Part shown: positions 52,352 through 62,203 of the stretch, piece by piece | Position numbering within the stretch: position 1 is the first letter of the stretch | Layout of the letters: the number at the start of each line of letters is the position of its first letter | Assembly: GCA_017936605.1 (NCBI GenBank) | Contig: JAGBFH010000010.1 | Span: 119,746 to 183,745, forward strand | DNA: 64,000 bases | Origin: Tidjanibacter sp. | GTDB taxonomy: Bacteria; Bacteroidota; Bacteroidia; Bacteroidales; Rikenellaceae | Direction of reading: 5' to 3' | The notes under the pieces: generated by a model | What the model was told of the DNA's origin: nothing | The model's database searches: none | Seen by the model: only the letters and a program-made list of their open reading frames with translations | Translations under genes and position numbers: made by a program

Positions 52352-53662
52352 CTAATAGCGGCCTTTGATCCTACCGGTCTTCATCAGACCATCGTAGTGA
52401 CGAAGGAGCAGATAGCTCTCAACCTGTTTGAGAGTGTCAAGAACTACACCCACCAAGATCAGCAGCGAAGTACCTCCGAAGAAGAGCGCAAACTGACGGT
52501 TGATGCCCAACATCTCGGCAAAAGCGGGCAGGATAGCCACGATAGCCAAGAAAATCGAGCCGGGAAGGGTAATCCTTGTCATGACGGTATCGATGTACCT
52601 CATAGTCTCCTTGCCGGGTTTAACGCCGGGAATGAAACCGCCATTACGCTTGAGGTCATCGGCCATCATCTGGGGATTCACAATAATCGCAGTGTAGAAG
52701 TAAGTGAAAGCAAATACCAACAGTGCGAATGTGAAGTTATACCAGAAACCTGTGTAGTTGTTGAAAGCAGCAGCAATGCCTCGGGTTGCCTCCCACTTGC
52801 CGAAGAGCATAGGGATGAACATAAGTGCCTGTGCGAAGATGATAGGCATCACATTCGCAGCATTCACCTTCAGAGGAATGTACTGACGCACACCACCGTA
52901 CTGTTTGTTACCAACAATACGCTTTGCATACTGCACGGGAATCTTACGGGTAGCCTGCACAAGTGCGATAGCTGCCATAAGGATGAAGTAGAGCAGTACG
53001 AACTCAACAACCAACATCACCCAACCACCGGTTGCAGCATTGGTCCTGGCGTCCAACTCAGCCAAAAGGGCGTGGGGCAGACGAGCCACGATACCCACCA
53101 TAATGATCATGGAGATACCGTTACCAATACCTTTGTCGGTGATCTTCTCACCCAACCACATCACAAACATAGTACCGGCAATAAGTACTACCATTGCGGA
53201 GAAGATGAAGAAGGCGTTGTAGCCCATGACGAAAGCGCCAGAGGCCTGGGCGTGCAGGTTAGCAAGATAAGCGGGACCCTGCAAGCACAAAACTGCAATG
53301 GTCAGATATCTTGTAATCTGGTTCATTTTGCGGTGACCACTCTCGCCCTCTTTCTGCAACCTCTGGAAGTAGGGAACTACGATACCCAGAAGCTGTACGA
53401 TAATCGAAGCGGAGATGTAGGGCATAACACCAAGTGCAAAAATCGAAGCGTTCGAGAATGCACCACCGGAGAAGATGTCCAAAAGGCCCATCAGACCGTC
53501 GGCAGTCTGCGCACTCAGAGCGCTCAGAGCGTTGGGGTTGATACCGGGAATCACCACAAAACTTCCGAACCTATAAATAAGAAGAAGGCCCAGGGTGTAG
53601 AGAATCCTCTTCTTGAGCTCCTCAATCTTAGTTATATTCTTAATGGTTTCGACAAGTTTCAT
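52352..53662 (-). CDS. secY: Protein translocase subunit SecY
   Basis: A 436-residue channel protein with ten membrane helices, SecY signatures (GVMPYISASIIVQLL near helix 2 and the cytosolic loop with a conserved Arg region VQATRKIPVQYAKRIVG). It forms the Sec channel with SecE and SecG. It is 28 bp after rplO, the standard position. Confidence 0.98.
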   Translation of the reverse strand: MKLVETIKNITKIEELKKRILYTLGLLLIYRFGSFVVIPGINPNALSALSAQTADGLMGLLDIFSGGAFSNASIFALGVMPYISASIIVQLLGIVVPYFQRLQKEGESGHRKMNQITRYLTIAVLCLQGPAYLANLHAQASGAFVMGYNAFFIFSAMVVLIAGTMFVMWLGEKITDKGIGNGISMIIMVGIVARLPHALLAELDARTNAATGGWVMLVVEFVLLYFILMAAIALVQATRKIPVQYAKRIVGNKQYGGVRQYIPLKVNAANVMPIIFAQALMFIPMLFGKWEATRGIAAAFNNYTGFWYNFTFALLVFAFTYFYTAIIVNPQMMADDLKRNGGFIPGVKPGKETMRYIDTVMTRITLPGSIFLAIVAILPAFAEMLGINRQFALFFGGTSLLILVGVVLDTLKQVESYLLLRHYDGLMKTGRIKGRY

Positions 53663-53690
53663 CGCTTAACTTTGTTAACTGGTAATAAAA

Positions 53691-54137
53691 TTAGAGTTTC
53701 TCAACCTTGCCACCTTTAGCCTCGATTGCTGCGATAGCGCTCTGGCTGAAAGCGTGTGCGGTTACATTGAGAGCCTTGGTGAGCTCACCCTTACCGAGGA
53801 TTTTCACCCTGCTGTTCTTCGAGATGAAGCCAGCCTCGATGAGAGTCTCGATGTTGATGTCGGTGATGTTCTTGTTGGCTGCCAATGCCTCGAGAGTATC
53901 AAGGTTAATGGGTTTGTACTCAACGCGTTTGATGTTGGTGAAACCAAACTTGGGCATACGACGCTGCAAAGGCATCTGACCACCCTCAAAGCCCAGCTTG
54001 TGGCTGTAGCCCGAGCGCGACTGTGCACCCTTGTGACCGCGTGTGGAGGTACCACCGTGACCCGAACCCTGACCGCGACCAATTCTCTTCTCGTGGTGAG
54101 TAGAGCCTGCTGCGGGTTTAAGATTGCTTAAATTCAT
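53691..54137 (-). CDS. rplO: 50S ribosomal protein L15
   Basis: A 148-residue protein. The glycine/arginine-rich N-terminal extension (KRIGRGQGSGHGGTSTRGHKG) that enters 23S rRNA and the C-terminal LTKALNVTAHAFSQSA are typical. It is 38 bp after rpmD. Confidence 0.98.
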   Translation of the reverse strand: MNLSNLKPAAGSTHHEKRIGRGQGSGHGGTSTRGHKGAQSRSGYSHKLGFEGGQMPLQRRMPKFGFTNIKRVEYKPINLDTLEALAANKNITDINIETLIEAGFISKNSRVKILGKGELTKALNVTAHAFSQSAIAAIEAKGGKVEKL

Positions 54138-54175
54138 CGTTATTTTCTTTTTTTACTTTTTTATACTTCTGTGAA

Positions 54176-54361
54176 CTACTCGTTAACGGCCTCAACCTTA
54201 ACCAGATGTTTAACCTTGTTAATCATACCGAGGATGATGGCCGAATCCTCGTGCACTACAGTCTGGTTTACTTTGTGCAAACCGAGGGCATCGAGGTTGC
54301 TGCACTGGTTCTTGGTCTGACCAATGCGACTCTTTACCTGAGTGATTTTCAATTTTGCCAT
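54176..54361 (-). CDS. rpmD: 50S ribosomal protein L30
   Basis: A 61-residue protein with LKITQVKSRIGQTKNQCSNL and LGLHKVNQTVVHEDSAIILGMI, the single L30 domain. It lies 17 bp after rpsE. Confidence 0.98.
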   Translation of the reverse strand: MAKLKITQVKSRIGQTKNQCSNLDALGLHKVNQTVVHEDSAIILGMINKVKHLVKVEAVNE

Positions 54362-54378
54362 AATTTCTTCCTATTCGA

Positions 54379-54894
54379 TTAGCCGTTAAATACTTTAGTC
54401 ATAGAGATACCGCGCAACTGAGCTACCGAAGCAGCATCGCGGAGCTCCATAAGAGCGCCAACGGTGGCTTTCACCAAGTTGTGGGGGTTCGACGAACCTT
54501 TGCTCTTTGCCAATACATTGTGGATACCAACGCTCTCAAATACAACACGCATTGCACCACCTGCCTTCACACCGGTACCAGGGGCTGCGGGGCGCATAAG
54601 CACCTGCGAACCACCGTAACGGAACTCCTGCGAGTGAGGAATTGTGCCGTTGATTACGGGAACCTTTACAAGATTTTTCTTTGCGTCCTCTACGCCCTTC
54701 GCGATTGCCGACTGAACCTCGCTGGCTTTGCCCAGACCGTAGCCTACAACACCAGCCTCGTTACCAACAACTACGATGGCCGAGAAGCTCATAGTACGAC
54801 CACCTTTGGTTGTTTTCGACACCCTCTGGATTGCTACGAGCCTATCCTTAAGCTCGAGGTCGCTTGTTCTAACTTTCATGTTATTGTTTGCCAT
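54379..54894 (-). CDS. rpsE: 30S ribosomal protein S5
   Basis: A 171-residue protein with the N-terminal double-stranded-RNA-like domain ([19 protein letters not shown]) and the C-terminal S5 fold ([19 protein letters not shown]). Mutations in its loop give spectinomycin resistance in other bacteria. It is 9 bp after rplR. Confidence 0.98.
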   Translation of the reverse strand: MANNNMKVRTSDLELKDRLVAIQRVSKTTKGGRTMSFSAIVVVGNEAGVVGYGLGKASEVQSAIAKGVEDAKKNLVKVPVINGTIPHSQEFRYGGSQVLMRPAAPGTGVKAGGAMRVVFESVGIHNVLAKSKGSSNPHNLVKATVGALMELRDAASVAQLRGISMTKVFNG

Positions 54895-54903
54895 AGTTGC
54901 TCT

Positions 54904-55266
54904 TTAGAATTTAAGTCCGCCCTCTCGTGCGGCGTCTGCCAACATTTTTACTCTTCCGTGGTAGAGGTAGCCGTTACGGTCGTACGAAACAGCCTCGATG
55001 CCTTTTGCAAGTGCACGCTCGGCGATGAGTTTGCCAACCATTTTAGCCTGCTCGATACCATTTACCTTCTGTGCTGCCTCTGCAATCTCTTTGTCAAGCG
55101 ACGAAGCTGCTGCGAGAGTCACGCCCTGCTGGTCATCAATCAACTGTACATAAATCTGCTTGTTGCTGCGGAATACAGTCATACGAGGTCTTGCTGCGGT
55201 ACCCTCAACTACCTTGCGGATACGCATTTTAATCCTCTCTCTTCTTTCGATCTTATTCAATGCCAT
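54904..55266 (-). CDS. rplR: 50S ribosomal protein L18
   Basis: A 120-residue 5S rRNA-binding protein ([43 protein letters not shown]). It follows rplF by 15 bp. Confidence 0.98.
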   Translation of the reverse strand: MALNKIERRERIKMRIRKVVEGTAARPRMTVFRSNKQIYVQLIDDQQGVTLAAASSLDKEIAEAAQKVNGIEQAKMVGKLIAERALAKGIEAVSYDRNGYLYHGRVKMLADAAREGGLKF

Positions 55267-55281
55267 ATTTACGCGATTTTA

Positions 55282-55839
55282 CTATTTAGCGTTAGCAGAC
55301 TTACCAGCCTTACGACGCAGGGTTTCACCAATAAATTTAATACCTTTACCTTTGTAGGGCTCGGGTTTGCGGAACGAGCGAATCTTTGCAGCAACTTGAC
55401 CTACAAGCTGTTTGTCGATGCTCTTGAGAGTGAGAATGGGGTTGCCCTTCTTCTCCTGCTGTACCTCTGCCTTAACCTCGGCGGGCAACATCAGGAAGAT
55501 GTCGTGCGAATAACCCAAGGAGAGTTTCAGGAGCTGACCCTCTACCTCTGCTTTGAAACCAACACCTACGAGTTCCTGTTTGATCTCGTAGCCTTTCGAA
55601 ACGCCCACTACCATATTGTTGATGAGTGCGCGGTACAAGCCGTGCATAGAGCGGTGGCGTGGCTGATTCGTAGGACGAGTAACTGTCAATACGCTACCCT
55701 CAACGGTTACGGTGATGTCAGAGTCAACTTTCTGGCTCAAGGCACCGAGAGGTCCTTTCACGCTTACCACATTGTTGGCTGCAACCTCTACGGTCACGCC
55801 TGCAGGCAAGTTTACAGGTAATTTACCAATTCTTGACAT
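55282..55839 (-). CDS. rplF: 50S ribosomal protein L6
   Basis: A 185-residue protein of two repeated domains (MSRIGKLPVNLPAGVTVEV start; PEPYKGKGIKFIGETLRRKAGK near the end, the L6 signature). It lies near the factor-binding site. It follows rpsH by 28 bp. Confidence 0.98.
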   Translation of the reverse strand: MSRIGKLPVNLPAGVTVEVAANNVVSVKGPLGALSQKVDSDITVTVEGSVLTVTRPTNQPRHRSMHGLYRALINNMVVGVSKGYEIKQELVGVGFKAEVEGQLLKLSLGYSHDIFLMLPAEVKAEVQQEKKGNPILTLKSIDKQLVGQVAAKIRSFRKPEPYKGKGIKFIGETLRRKAGKSANAK

Positions 55840-55867
55840 TTTGTTTGTTTAATTAAAGTGATTAATA

Positions 55868-56266
55868 CTAGTAGATGTAGCAGAGGATCTCGCCACCTAC
55901 ATTCTCCTGACGAGCTTTCTTGTCGGTCATAATACCTTTGGGAGTCGAAACGATGGCGATACCCAAACCGTTCTGTACCTTAGGCATATCGGCTGCCGAA
56001 GAGTAGCGACGAAGACCGGGGCGCGAAACGCGCTCAAGACCTTTGATGGCGCAAGCCTTGGTCTCGGGGTGGTACTTCAACGCGATCTTGATAGTCGAAA
56101 AGCCTTTCTCGTTCTTGTCAAACTTGTAGGCGAGAATGTAACCCTGATCGTAGAGGATCTTGGTCATCTCCTCCTTCATTTTTGAACCGGGAGCTTCAAC
56201 CGTTTTGTGGTTGGCTTTCGCCGCGTTTCTAATCCTCGTGAGGAAATCCGCAATAGGATCTGTCAT
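55868..56266 (-). CDS. rpsH: 30S ribosomal protein S8
   Basis: A 132-residue 16S central-domain protein (MTDPIADFLTRIRNAAKANH, and near the end GLGIAIVSTPKGIMTDKKAR, the S8 signature). It is cut off from rpsN by an 830-bp spacer and has its own promoter, so it heads a transcription unit rpsH-rplF-rplR-rpsE-rpmD-rplO-secY-map. Confidence 0.98.
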   Translation of the reverse strand: MTDPIADFLTRIRNAAKANHKTVEAPGSKMKEEMTKILYDQGYILAYKFDKNEKGFSTIKIALKYHPETKACAIKGLERVSRPGLRRYSSAADMPKVQNGLGIAIVSTPKGIMTDKKARQENVGGEILCYIY

Positions 56267-56398
56267 AGTTGTAATGGATTAAAAGTTAAAAATGTAAGTT
56301 AATTATATCACACCACCTCACCGGCCATCCCTTTGAGGAACAGTCAGTTACGGCAGTTTTGTTTTGCTCAAAAGCATCGTTAGACACTTTTAAGCGGG

Positions 56399-56432
56399 CA
56401 AAGATAGGAATTTTTTGTGGATATTTTGCAAA
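56399..56432 (-). promoter_or_regulatory. Promoter of rpsH and the genes after it
   Basis: Minus-strand TATCTTTG (56399-56406) is exact and TTTG (56429-56432) lies 22 bases upstream, one more than usual. The rpsH start is about 133 bp downstream. Confidence 0.65.
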
Positions 56433-56515
56433 CTTTTCGCAATGAATTTCAATCTATTGCGTATTTTTTCTCTCCAACGAGTGCGGAGAGAGTTGGGAGT
56501 TGAGAAAGAGCAGAA

Positions 56516-56990
56516 TTGAAAATGGACAATTGACAATTGACAATTGAAGGAGTTTAGGGAGATTAGGGAGTCTTCCTTAAAGACCTTAAGGACCTTAAAG
56601 ACCTTAAAGACCTTAAGGACTTTAGGGAAATAAGGGGATTGGCCCCCTAATTCCACTCTATAATTTTCCATTTTCAATTTCCTTTTGGCCCTTCCCCTCC
56701 CCTAAGTTAGGGGAGGGTGCCCGCAGGGCGGGAGAGGTCTATCGTGCTTCGGTAGTGAAATGGGAGAAATGGGAGAAATGGGAGAAATGGGAAGGCCAAC
56801 CATTGAATTTACCATCCCCTAAGTTAGGGGAGGGTAACACACACCCCCACTGCTTCGCAGCACCCCCTCTAACTTAGAGGGGGATTATGATGGGGCTTAT
56901 GGGACTTATAAGACCTATAGGCCCCAAAACCTTTTGGCCCTTTTGGCCCTTTCTGCCCTTCCCCTCCCCTAAGGTGGTAAATGAGAAAGC
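56516..56990. repeat. Repeat block in the ribosomal spacer
   Basis: The same five micro-repeat families and the REP-like hairpin seen at 14255, 20120, 37115, 38735 and 42461 recur here in the same general order: ATTGACAATT, AAGGACCTTA, REP hairpin, ATGGGAGAA, TTATAGGTC, TTTTGGCCC. This suggests that they travel or expand together. Confidence 0.8.
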
Positions 56991-57096
56991 AAAATCGAAA
57001 GCGTAACGACGAAAACACCCGCAAGACGGATTTTCAAATAGAAGAGGCCCTGAGATAACTCTCAAGGCCTCTTTCTATGAAGTAGTGTATCCCATA

Positions 57097-57393
57097 CTAC
57101 CACGATGCTTTCTTCACGCCGGGGATAAGACCGTGCGAAGCCATCTCGCGGAACTGGATACGGCTCAAACCGAACTGGCGGATGTAGCCTTTGGGACGAC
57201 CAGTGATCTGGCAGCGGTTGTGCTGGCGGATGGGGTTGGAGTTGCGGGGCAGCTTCGAAAGAGCCTGCCAAGCCTCCATCTCGTTCATCTCACCTGCCTT
57301 AACAGCAGCAGCGATAGCCTCACGCTTTGCAGCATAGCGTTTTGCGAGTTTTGCGCGTTTTACCTCGCGAGCTTTCATTGATTCTTTTGCCAT
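57097..57393 (-). CDS. rpsN: 30S ribosomal protein S14 (zinc-free type)
   Basis: A 98-residue protein with [20 protein letters not shown] and [12 protein letters not shown]. The CxxC pairs of the zinc-bound form are absent, and the length fits the long C-minus type. It is 3 bp after rplE and is the last gene before the spacer. Confidence 0.98.
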   Translation of the reverse strand: MAKESMKAREVKRAKLAKRYAAKREAIAAAVKAGEMNEMEAWQALSKLPRNSNPIRQHNRCQITGRPKGYIRQFGLSRIQFREMASHGLIPGVKKASW

Positions 57394-57396
57394 AAC

Positions 57397-57954
57397 TTAT
57401 GCTTTTTTAGCGTTTTTAAAAGGAAGACCAAACTCACGGAGAAGTGCATATGCCTCCTCATCGGTGGGTGCGGTGGTTACGAAGCAAATCTCCATACCGA
57501 GAATCTTGGTGATCTTGTCGATGTCGATCTCGGGGAAGATAATCTGCTCTTTGATACCGAGGGTATAGTTGCCCTGGCCGTCGAATTTCTCGTTGATGCC
57601 TTTGAAGTCGCGGATACGGGGAAGTGCAACTGCGATCAAACGCTCCAAGAACTCGTACATACGGTCACCACGGAGGGTTACGCGTACGCCTACGGGCATA
57701 CCTTTACGGAGTTTGAAGTTCGAAATATCCTTGCGCGAACGGGTCTGAACGGCTTTCTGACCAGCGATGATCGAGAGCTCCTCCTGAGCGATCTCGATGA
57801 GTTTCTTGTCAGCTACAGCCTCGCCAACACCCTCGTTGAGGACGATTTTCTGCAGTTTGGGTACCTGCATGATGCTCTTGTAACCAAACTCTTTCATAAG
57901 GGCGGGTACAATCTGCTCCTTATAAGTTGTCTTAAGTGTAGGAATGTAAGCCAT
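57397..57954 (-). CDS. rplE: 50S ribosomal protein L5
   Basis: A 185-residue 5S rRNA and P-site tRNA contact protein ([39 protein letters not shown] split here for length, FPEIDIDKI). Its start codon shares one base with the rplX stop. Confidence 0.98.
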   Translation of the reverse strand: MAYIPTLKTTYKEQIVPALMKEFGYKSIMQVPKLQKIVLNEGVGEAVADKKLIEIAQEELSIIAGQKAVQTRSRKDISNFKLRKGMPVGVRVTLRGDRMYEFLERLIAVALPRIRDFKGINEKFDGQGNYTLGIKEQIIFPEIDIDKITKILGMEICFVTTAPTDEEAYALLREFGLPFKNAKKA

Positions 57955-58277
57955 TATTTAATCTCCTCTCCTGATTTTTTAGCGTAACGAACAAGTTTGC
58001 CATTCTCACCCTCTTTGCGACCTACGCGGGTAGGTTTGCCGCTCTTGGGATCTGCCAGCATAAGGTTGGAAATGTGAATAGGAGCCTCCTGCTCAACGAT
58101 TCCGCCCTGGGTGTTCTTTGCGCTGGGTTTGGTGTGTTTCTTGATTACATTGAAGCCCTCAACGATTGCGCGCTGATTCTTGGGATCAACCTCCAACACA
58201 CGGCCGGTTTTCTCTTTGCTTTTGCTACCGCCTGCGATAACATAGACGGTATCACCTTTTTTGATATGTAATTTCAT
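57954..58277 (-). CDS. rplX: 50S ribosomal protein L24
   Basis: A 107-residue KOW-domain assembly protein ([34 protein letters not shown]). It follows rplN by 21 bp and overlaps rplE by one base. Confidence 0.98.
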   Translation of the reverse strand: MKLHIKKGDTVYVIAGGSKSKEKTGRVLEVDPKNQRAIVEGFNVIKKHTKPSAKNTQGGIVEQEAPIHISNLMLADPKSGKPTRVGRKEGENGKLVRYAKKSGEEIK

Positions 58278-58298
58278 ACTGCTTATCGGTATTTAAGA

Positions 58299-58664
58299 TT
58301 ACAATACTTCGGGTGCAAGCGAAACGATTTTCATATACTGATCGCGAAGCTCACGAGCTACGGGACCAAAGATACGAGTACCACGCATCTCACCCTGGGG
58401 GTTCAGAAGCACTACGGCGTTGTCATCGAAACGAATGTACGAGCCGTTAGCACGACGAATCTCCTTCTTTGTTCTTACTACAACCGCTTTCGATACGGTA
58501 CCCTTCTTGATGTCGCCAGAGGGGGTAGCGCTCTTCACGGTCACAACGATTTTGTCGCCAATAGTGGCGTACTTCTTCTTGGTACCGCCCAGAACGCGGA
58601 TGCAAAGAACCTCTTTGGCACCGCTGTTATCGGCTACTACCAATCTGCTTTCCTGTTGTATCAT
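58299..58664 (-). CDS. rplN: 50S ribosomal protein L14
   Basis: A 121-residue beta-barrel protein ([20 protein letters not shown], with the L14 signature further on in [13 protein letters not shown]). It forms an intersubunit bridge. It follows rpsQ by 2 bp. Confidence 0.98.
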   Translation of the reverse strand: MIQQESRLVVADNSGAKEVLCIRVLGGTKKKYATIGDKIVVTVKSATPSGDIKKGTVSKAVVVRTKKEIRRANGSYIRFDDNAVVLLNPQGEMRGTRIFGPVARELRDQYMKIVSLAPEVL

Positions 58665-58666
58665 GA

Positions 58667-58921
58667 CTATTTAGCTCTTTCAATAATTTCTACTAATCTC
58701 CAACGCTTGGTTTTGCTCAGAGGTCGTGTCTCCATAATCTTTACGGTATCGCCCTCGTTGCAGGTATTCTGCTCGTCCTCGGCCACAAAGCGAGTGGTCT
58801 TGTTCACGAACTTACCATAGATAGGGTGTTTTACCTTACGGTGAACTGCAACGACAATGGATTTCTCCATCTTATTGCTGACTACCACACCGATTCTCTC
58901 TTTTCTAAGATTTCTTTCCAT
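58667..58921 (-). CDS. rpsQ: 30S ribosomal protein S17
   Basis: An 84-residue OB-fold protein starting [19 protein letters not shown] start five codons earlier (58936) would overlap rpmC and is less likely. The [19 protein letters not shown] segment is the S17 signature. Confidence 0.97.
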   Translation of the reverse strand: MERNLRKERIGVVVSNKMEKSIVVAVHRKVKHPIYGKFVNKTTRFVAEDEQNTCNEGDTVKIMETRPLSKTKRWRLVEIIERAK

Positions 58922-58929
58922 AGCATCAA

Positions 58930-59124
58930 TTAACATTTAGTGGTTTTCTGGTGCAGTACAGTCTTCATACGAGCGATGTCTCTGCGAGCTTTCTTAATAA
59001 CGGTGGTATCCTCCACGGGAGATACTGCGTGATTAACCTTCAAAGTGGCAAGTTTTGCCTGCTCAGCCTCGATGCGCTCTACCAAATCGGCTACTGCCAT
59101 CTCTTTCAATTCTGCTGTTTTCAT
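58930..59124 (-). CDS. rpmC: 50S ribosomal protein L29
   Basis: A 64-residue helical-hairpin protein near the tunnel exit ([35 protein letters not shown]). It follows rplP by 28 bp. Confidence 0.97.
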   Translation of the reverse strand: MKTAELKEMAVADLVERIEAEQAKLATLKVNHAVSPVEDTTVIKKARRDIARMKTVLHQKTTKC

Positions 59125-59152
59125 AACTTTTCTTGTCTTCTTTTTGGGTTAA

Positions 59153-59572
59153 CTATTCAACATAATCTCTGCGTACAACGAGTTTGGTCTCGATGGGGAG
59201 CTTCTGGGCGCCAAGGCGGAGTGCCTCTTTGGCTACCTCGAAGGGTACACCCTCAATCTCAAACATAATACGGCCGGGAGTAACAGGAGCTACATAGCCC
59301 TCGGGGTTACCTTTACCTTTACCCATACGAACCTCAGCGGGTTTTTTGGTGATGGGCTTATCGGGGAAGATGCGGATCCAAATCTGACCCTCGCGTTTCA
59401 TATAACGCACGATAGCCTGACGAGCAGCCTCAATCTGACGACCGGTGATCCAGGTCGAGTCCATGGCTTTCAGACCGAAAGAACCGAACGCAAGCTGGTT
59501 ACCACGCTGTGCGAGGCCTTTCATGCGTCCTTTCTGCATTCTTCTAAATTTTGTCCTTTTTGGTTGTAACAT
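59153..59572 (-). CDS. rplP: 50S ribosomal protein L16
   Basis: A 139-residue protein at the A site and central protuberance ([49 protein letters not shown]). It follows rpsC by 26 bp. Confidence 0.98.
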   Translation of the reverse strand: MLQPKRTKFRRMQKGRMKGLAQRGNQLAFGSFGLKAMDSTWITGRQIEAARQAIVRYMKREGQIWIRIFPDKPITKKPAEVRMGKGKGNPEGYVAPVTPGRIMFEIEGVPFEVAKEALRLGAQKLPIETKLVVRRDYVE

Positions 59573-59598
59573 TGTCTTATCTTATTTAGAAGTGTTCC

Positions 59599-60342
59599 TT
59601 ATTTGTTGTTATTGTTTCTCCTGCGCTTGCGGTCGCCGCGGGGTTTGCCACCACGCTGCTCACCCTGTGCAGGACCTGCTACGGACGATGCGCCTGCAAT
59701 CTCGAAGAGGTCACGCTTGCCATAAACCTCACCTACGCAGATCCACACCTTAACACCGAGAAGACCAACTTTGGTCAGAGCCTCTGCCAGGCAGTAGTCT
59801 ACATCGGCACGGAAGGTGTGCAGAGGAATACGACCCTCTTTGTAGGTCTCGCTACGAGCCATCTCGGCACCACCAATACGGCCGCTGATCTGGATCTTGA
59901 TACCCTCAGCACCCATACGCATAGTCGATGCGATGGTGGTCTTGATAGCGCGGCGGTACGATACGCGACCCTCGAGCTGGCGTGCCAACTGGTTAGCAAC
60001 GATCACTGCGTCGATCTCGGGGCGTTTTACCTCAAAGATGTTGATCTGTACCTCTTTGCCGGTGAGTTTCTTGAGCTCCTCTTTCAGCTTGTCAACCTCC
60101 TGACCACCTTTACCGATAATCAAACCGGGGCGAGCGGTGCTGATGGTAACGGTCACGAGCTTCAGGGTGCGCTCAATGATGATTTTCGAGATGCTGGCCT
60201 TTGCAAGACGGGCATTCAGATAGGTACGAATTTTCGAGTCCTCAACCAAGCGGGTTGAAAAATCTTTACCGCCGTACCAGTTGGAATCCCAACCACGGGT
60301 GATACCAAGACGGTTTGCAATTGGATTAACTTTCTGTCCCAT
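59599..60342 (-). CDS. rpsC: 30S ribosomal protein S3
   Basis: A 247-residue head protein with an N-terminal KH domain ([20 protein letters not shown]) and the C-terminal S3 domain ([19 protein letters not shown]). A basic tail of about 30 residues ([19 protein letters not shown]) follows. It is 4 bp after rplV. Confidence 0.98.
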   Translation of the reverse strand: MGQKVNPIANRLGITRGWDSNWYGGKDFSTRLVEDSKIRTYLNARLAKASISKIIIERTLKLVTVTISTARPGLIIGKGGQEVDKLKEELKKLTGKEVQINIFEVKRPEIDAVIVANQLARQLEGRVSYRRAIKTTIASTMRMGAEGIKIQISGRIGGAEMARSETYKEGRIPLHTFRADVDYCLAEALTKVGLLGVKVWICVGEVYGKRDLFEIAGASSVAGPAQGEQRGGKPRGDRKRRRNNNNK

Positions 60343-60346
60343 CTTC

Positions 60347-60763
60347 TTACTCAGCTGCTTTTGTTTCTACTACCATTTTATCTACAATAATCGTAACGTG
60401 GTTCGAACGCTTACGAATGCGGTGTGCACGACCCTGGGGTGCGGGCTGGATGCGTTTGAGCATACGGCCACCATCAACCTTGATCTCTTTAACACAGAGC
60501 TTGGTATCCTCCAGACGCTCGTTGGGGTTCTTTGCCTCCCAGTTGGCGATAGCCGAACGGAGAAGTTTCTCCAACCTCACCGAAGCCTCTTTCTTCGAGT
60601 AACGGAGAAGTGCCAATGCTTTATTTACCTCTACGCCGCGAACGGTGTCGGCAACGATACGCATCTTGCGGGGCGAGGTAGGGCAATCACGCAGCGAGGC
60701 AACTGCCACCTGCTTCTTTGCGGCCTTGAGTTTCTCGGCCATTTGATATTTTCTTGCTCCCAT
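60347..60763 (-). CDS. rplV: 50S ribosomal protein L22
   Basis: A 138-residue protein whose hairpin lines the exit tunnel ([40 protein letters not shown]). It is 6 bp after rpsS. Confidence 0.98.
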   Translation of the reverse strand: MGARKYQMAEKLKAAKKQVAVASLRDCPTSPRKMRIVADTVRGVEVNKALALLRYSKKEASVRLEKLLRSAIANWEAKNPNERLEDTKLCVKEIKVDGGRMLKRIQPAPQGRAHRIRKRSNHVTIIVDKMVVETKAAE

Positions 60764-60769
60764 GTCCTA

Positions 60770-61039
60770 TTATTTTTTTCTGTTACCGGCGTGACCGCGG
60801 AAGGTGCGTGTGGGTGCGAACTCTCCGAGTTTGTGGCCTACCATATTTTCAGTTACATAAACGGGTATAAACTTGTTACCGTTGTGTACAGCAATTGTCT
60901 GACCTACGAAGTCGGGCGAAATCATACTGGCCCTCGACCAAGTCTTGATTACGGTCTTCTGATTGCTCTCGTTCTGAGCGATAACTCGCTTCTCGAGTTT
61001 GGGCTCAATGAACGGTCCTTTTTTAAGTGAACGACTCAT
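60770..61039 (-). CDS. rpsS: 30S ribosomal protein S19
   Basis: An 89-residue head protein that works with S13 ([38 protein letters not shown]). It follows rplB by 15 bp. Confidence 0.99.
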   Translation of the reverse strand: MSRSLKKGPFIEPKLEKRVIAQNESNQKTVIKTWSRASMISPDFVGQTIAVHNGNKFIPVYVTENMVGHKLGEFAPTRTFRGHAGNRKK

Positions 61040-61054
61040 TATGCTACTATTTTT

Positions 61055-61882
61055 TTATTTTGTTTTCTTGGAGATAATGAATTTGCTGGTGGTCTTCTTA
61101 GGATTACGAGTCTTGTAACCTTTAGCCAACAGACCTTTGCGCGAACGGGGGTGACCACCACTTGAGCGACCCTCACCACCACCCATGGGGTGATCTACAG
61201 GGTTCATGGTTACACCACGGTTGTGAGGCCTGCGACCCAGCCAACGCTTCCTACCGGCCTTACCGTGCTGCTCGAGGCTGTGGTCGGGGTTCGACACTGC
61301 GCCTACGGTTGCGCGGCAAGAGCAGAGAACCATACGGGTCTCGCCCGAAGGAAGTTTAATAATAGCATATTTACCCTCGCGAGCCAGAAGCTGTGCGTAG
61401 GTACCAGCCGAGCGTGCCAATACGGCACCCTGACCGGGGTAGAGTTCGATTGCGTGCACAATGGTACCAAGAGGAATGTTTGCAAGAAGCAAGGTGTTAC
61501 CTACCTCAGGTGCAACGCCCTCGGTGCCGCTCATTACGGTCTGACCTACTTTGAGGCCGTTGGGAGCCAAGATGTAGCTCTTCGAACCATCAGCGTAAAC
61601 GATCAGAGCGATACGAGCCGAACGGTTAGGATCGTACTCGATGGTTGCAACAGTTGCTGCCATACCATCTTTTGCGCGTTTGAAGTCAATTACACGGTAC
61701 ATCTGTTTGTGACCACCACCGATGTAACGAACGGTCATCTTACCGGCGTGGTTACGACCACCGCTGCTCTTCTTGGGCTCGAGCAACGATTTCTCAGGCA
61801 CCGAGCAGGTAATGTCAGTGAAGGTACCTGCTACTTTATGTCTTGTTCCCGGAGTTACGGGATTAAACTTTTTTACTGCCAT
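61055..61882 (-). CDS. rplB: 50S ribosomal protein L2
   Basis: A 275-residue protein needed for the peptidyl-transferase centre. The conserved C-terminal [20 protein letters not shown] with its key His is intact, and [13 protein letters not shown] follows. It is 8 bp after rplW. Confidence 0.99.
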   Translation of the reverse strand: MAVKKFNPVTPGTRHKVAGTFTDITCSVPEKSLLEPKKSSGGRNHAGKMTVRYIGGGHKQMYRVIDFKRAKDGMAATVATIEYDPNRSARIALIVYADGSKSYILAPNGLKVGQTVMSGTEGVAPEVGNTLLLANIPLGTIVHAIELYPGQGAVLARSAGTYAQLLAREGKYAIIKLPSGETRMVLCSCRATVGAVSNPDHSLEQHGKAGRKRWLGRRPHNRGVTMNPVDHPMGGGEGRSSGGHPRSRKGLLAKGYKTRNPKKTTSKFIISKKTK

Positions 61883-61890
61883 CTCTCAAA

Positions 61891-62181
61891 TTAGATATTA
61901 CTGTAGAAATCAATAGTATCGCCCTCTTTCAAGGTTACGATTGCTTTTTTAACTGCATTGGTGCGACCTACCAAGTAGCCCGATTTGGTGTAGCGAGCTT
62001 TGAGCTTACCTTTGGTGTTGATGGTGTTTACGCTCTCTACTACTACATTGTACATCTGCTCTACGGCTGCGCGAATCTCCAGTTTGTTAGCCCTGCGGTC
62101 AACAATAAATCCGTACTGACCGAGTTTCTCGCCCTGACCTGCCATTTTCTCGGTCAAGATGGGTTTGATAATTACATTCAT
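61891..62181 (-). CDS. rplW: 50S ribosomal protein L23
   Basis: A 96-residue tunnel-exit protein that docks SRP and trigger factor (IIKPILTEKMAGQGEKLGQY, NKLEIRAAVEQMYNVVVESV). It lies 22 bp after rplD. Confidence 0.98.
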   Translation of the reverse strand: MNVIIKPILTEKMAGQGEKLGQYGFIVDRRANKLEIRAAVEQMYNVVVESVNTINTKGKLKARYTKSGYLVGRTNAVKKAIVTLKEGDTIDFYSNI

Positions 62182-62203
62182 AATTCTGTTCGGTTTTTAA
62201 GGA

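Larger units (their letters stand above)
56267..57096. other. 830-bp spacer inside the ribosomal superoperon
   Basis: This replaces the usual few bases between rpsN and rpsH. It contains the rpsH promoter, an ATTGACAATT block (56516-56548), AAGGACCTTA units (56570-56630), a REP-like double hairpin (56695-56740), ATGGGAGAA units (56759-56792), a second and third hairpin with CCCCTAAGTTAGGGG and CCCCTCTAA/TTAGAGGGG (56815-56884), TTATGGGAC units and TTTTGGCCC units (56885-56965), and a partial hairpin-family right arm GTAAATGAGAAAGC (56976-56989). No gene is supported. Confidence 0.85.
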
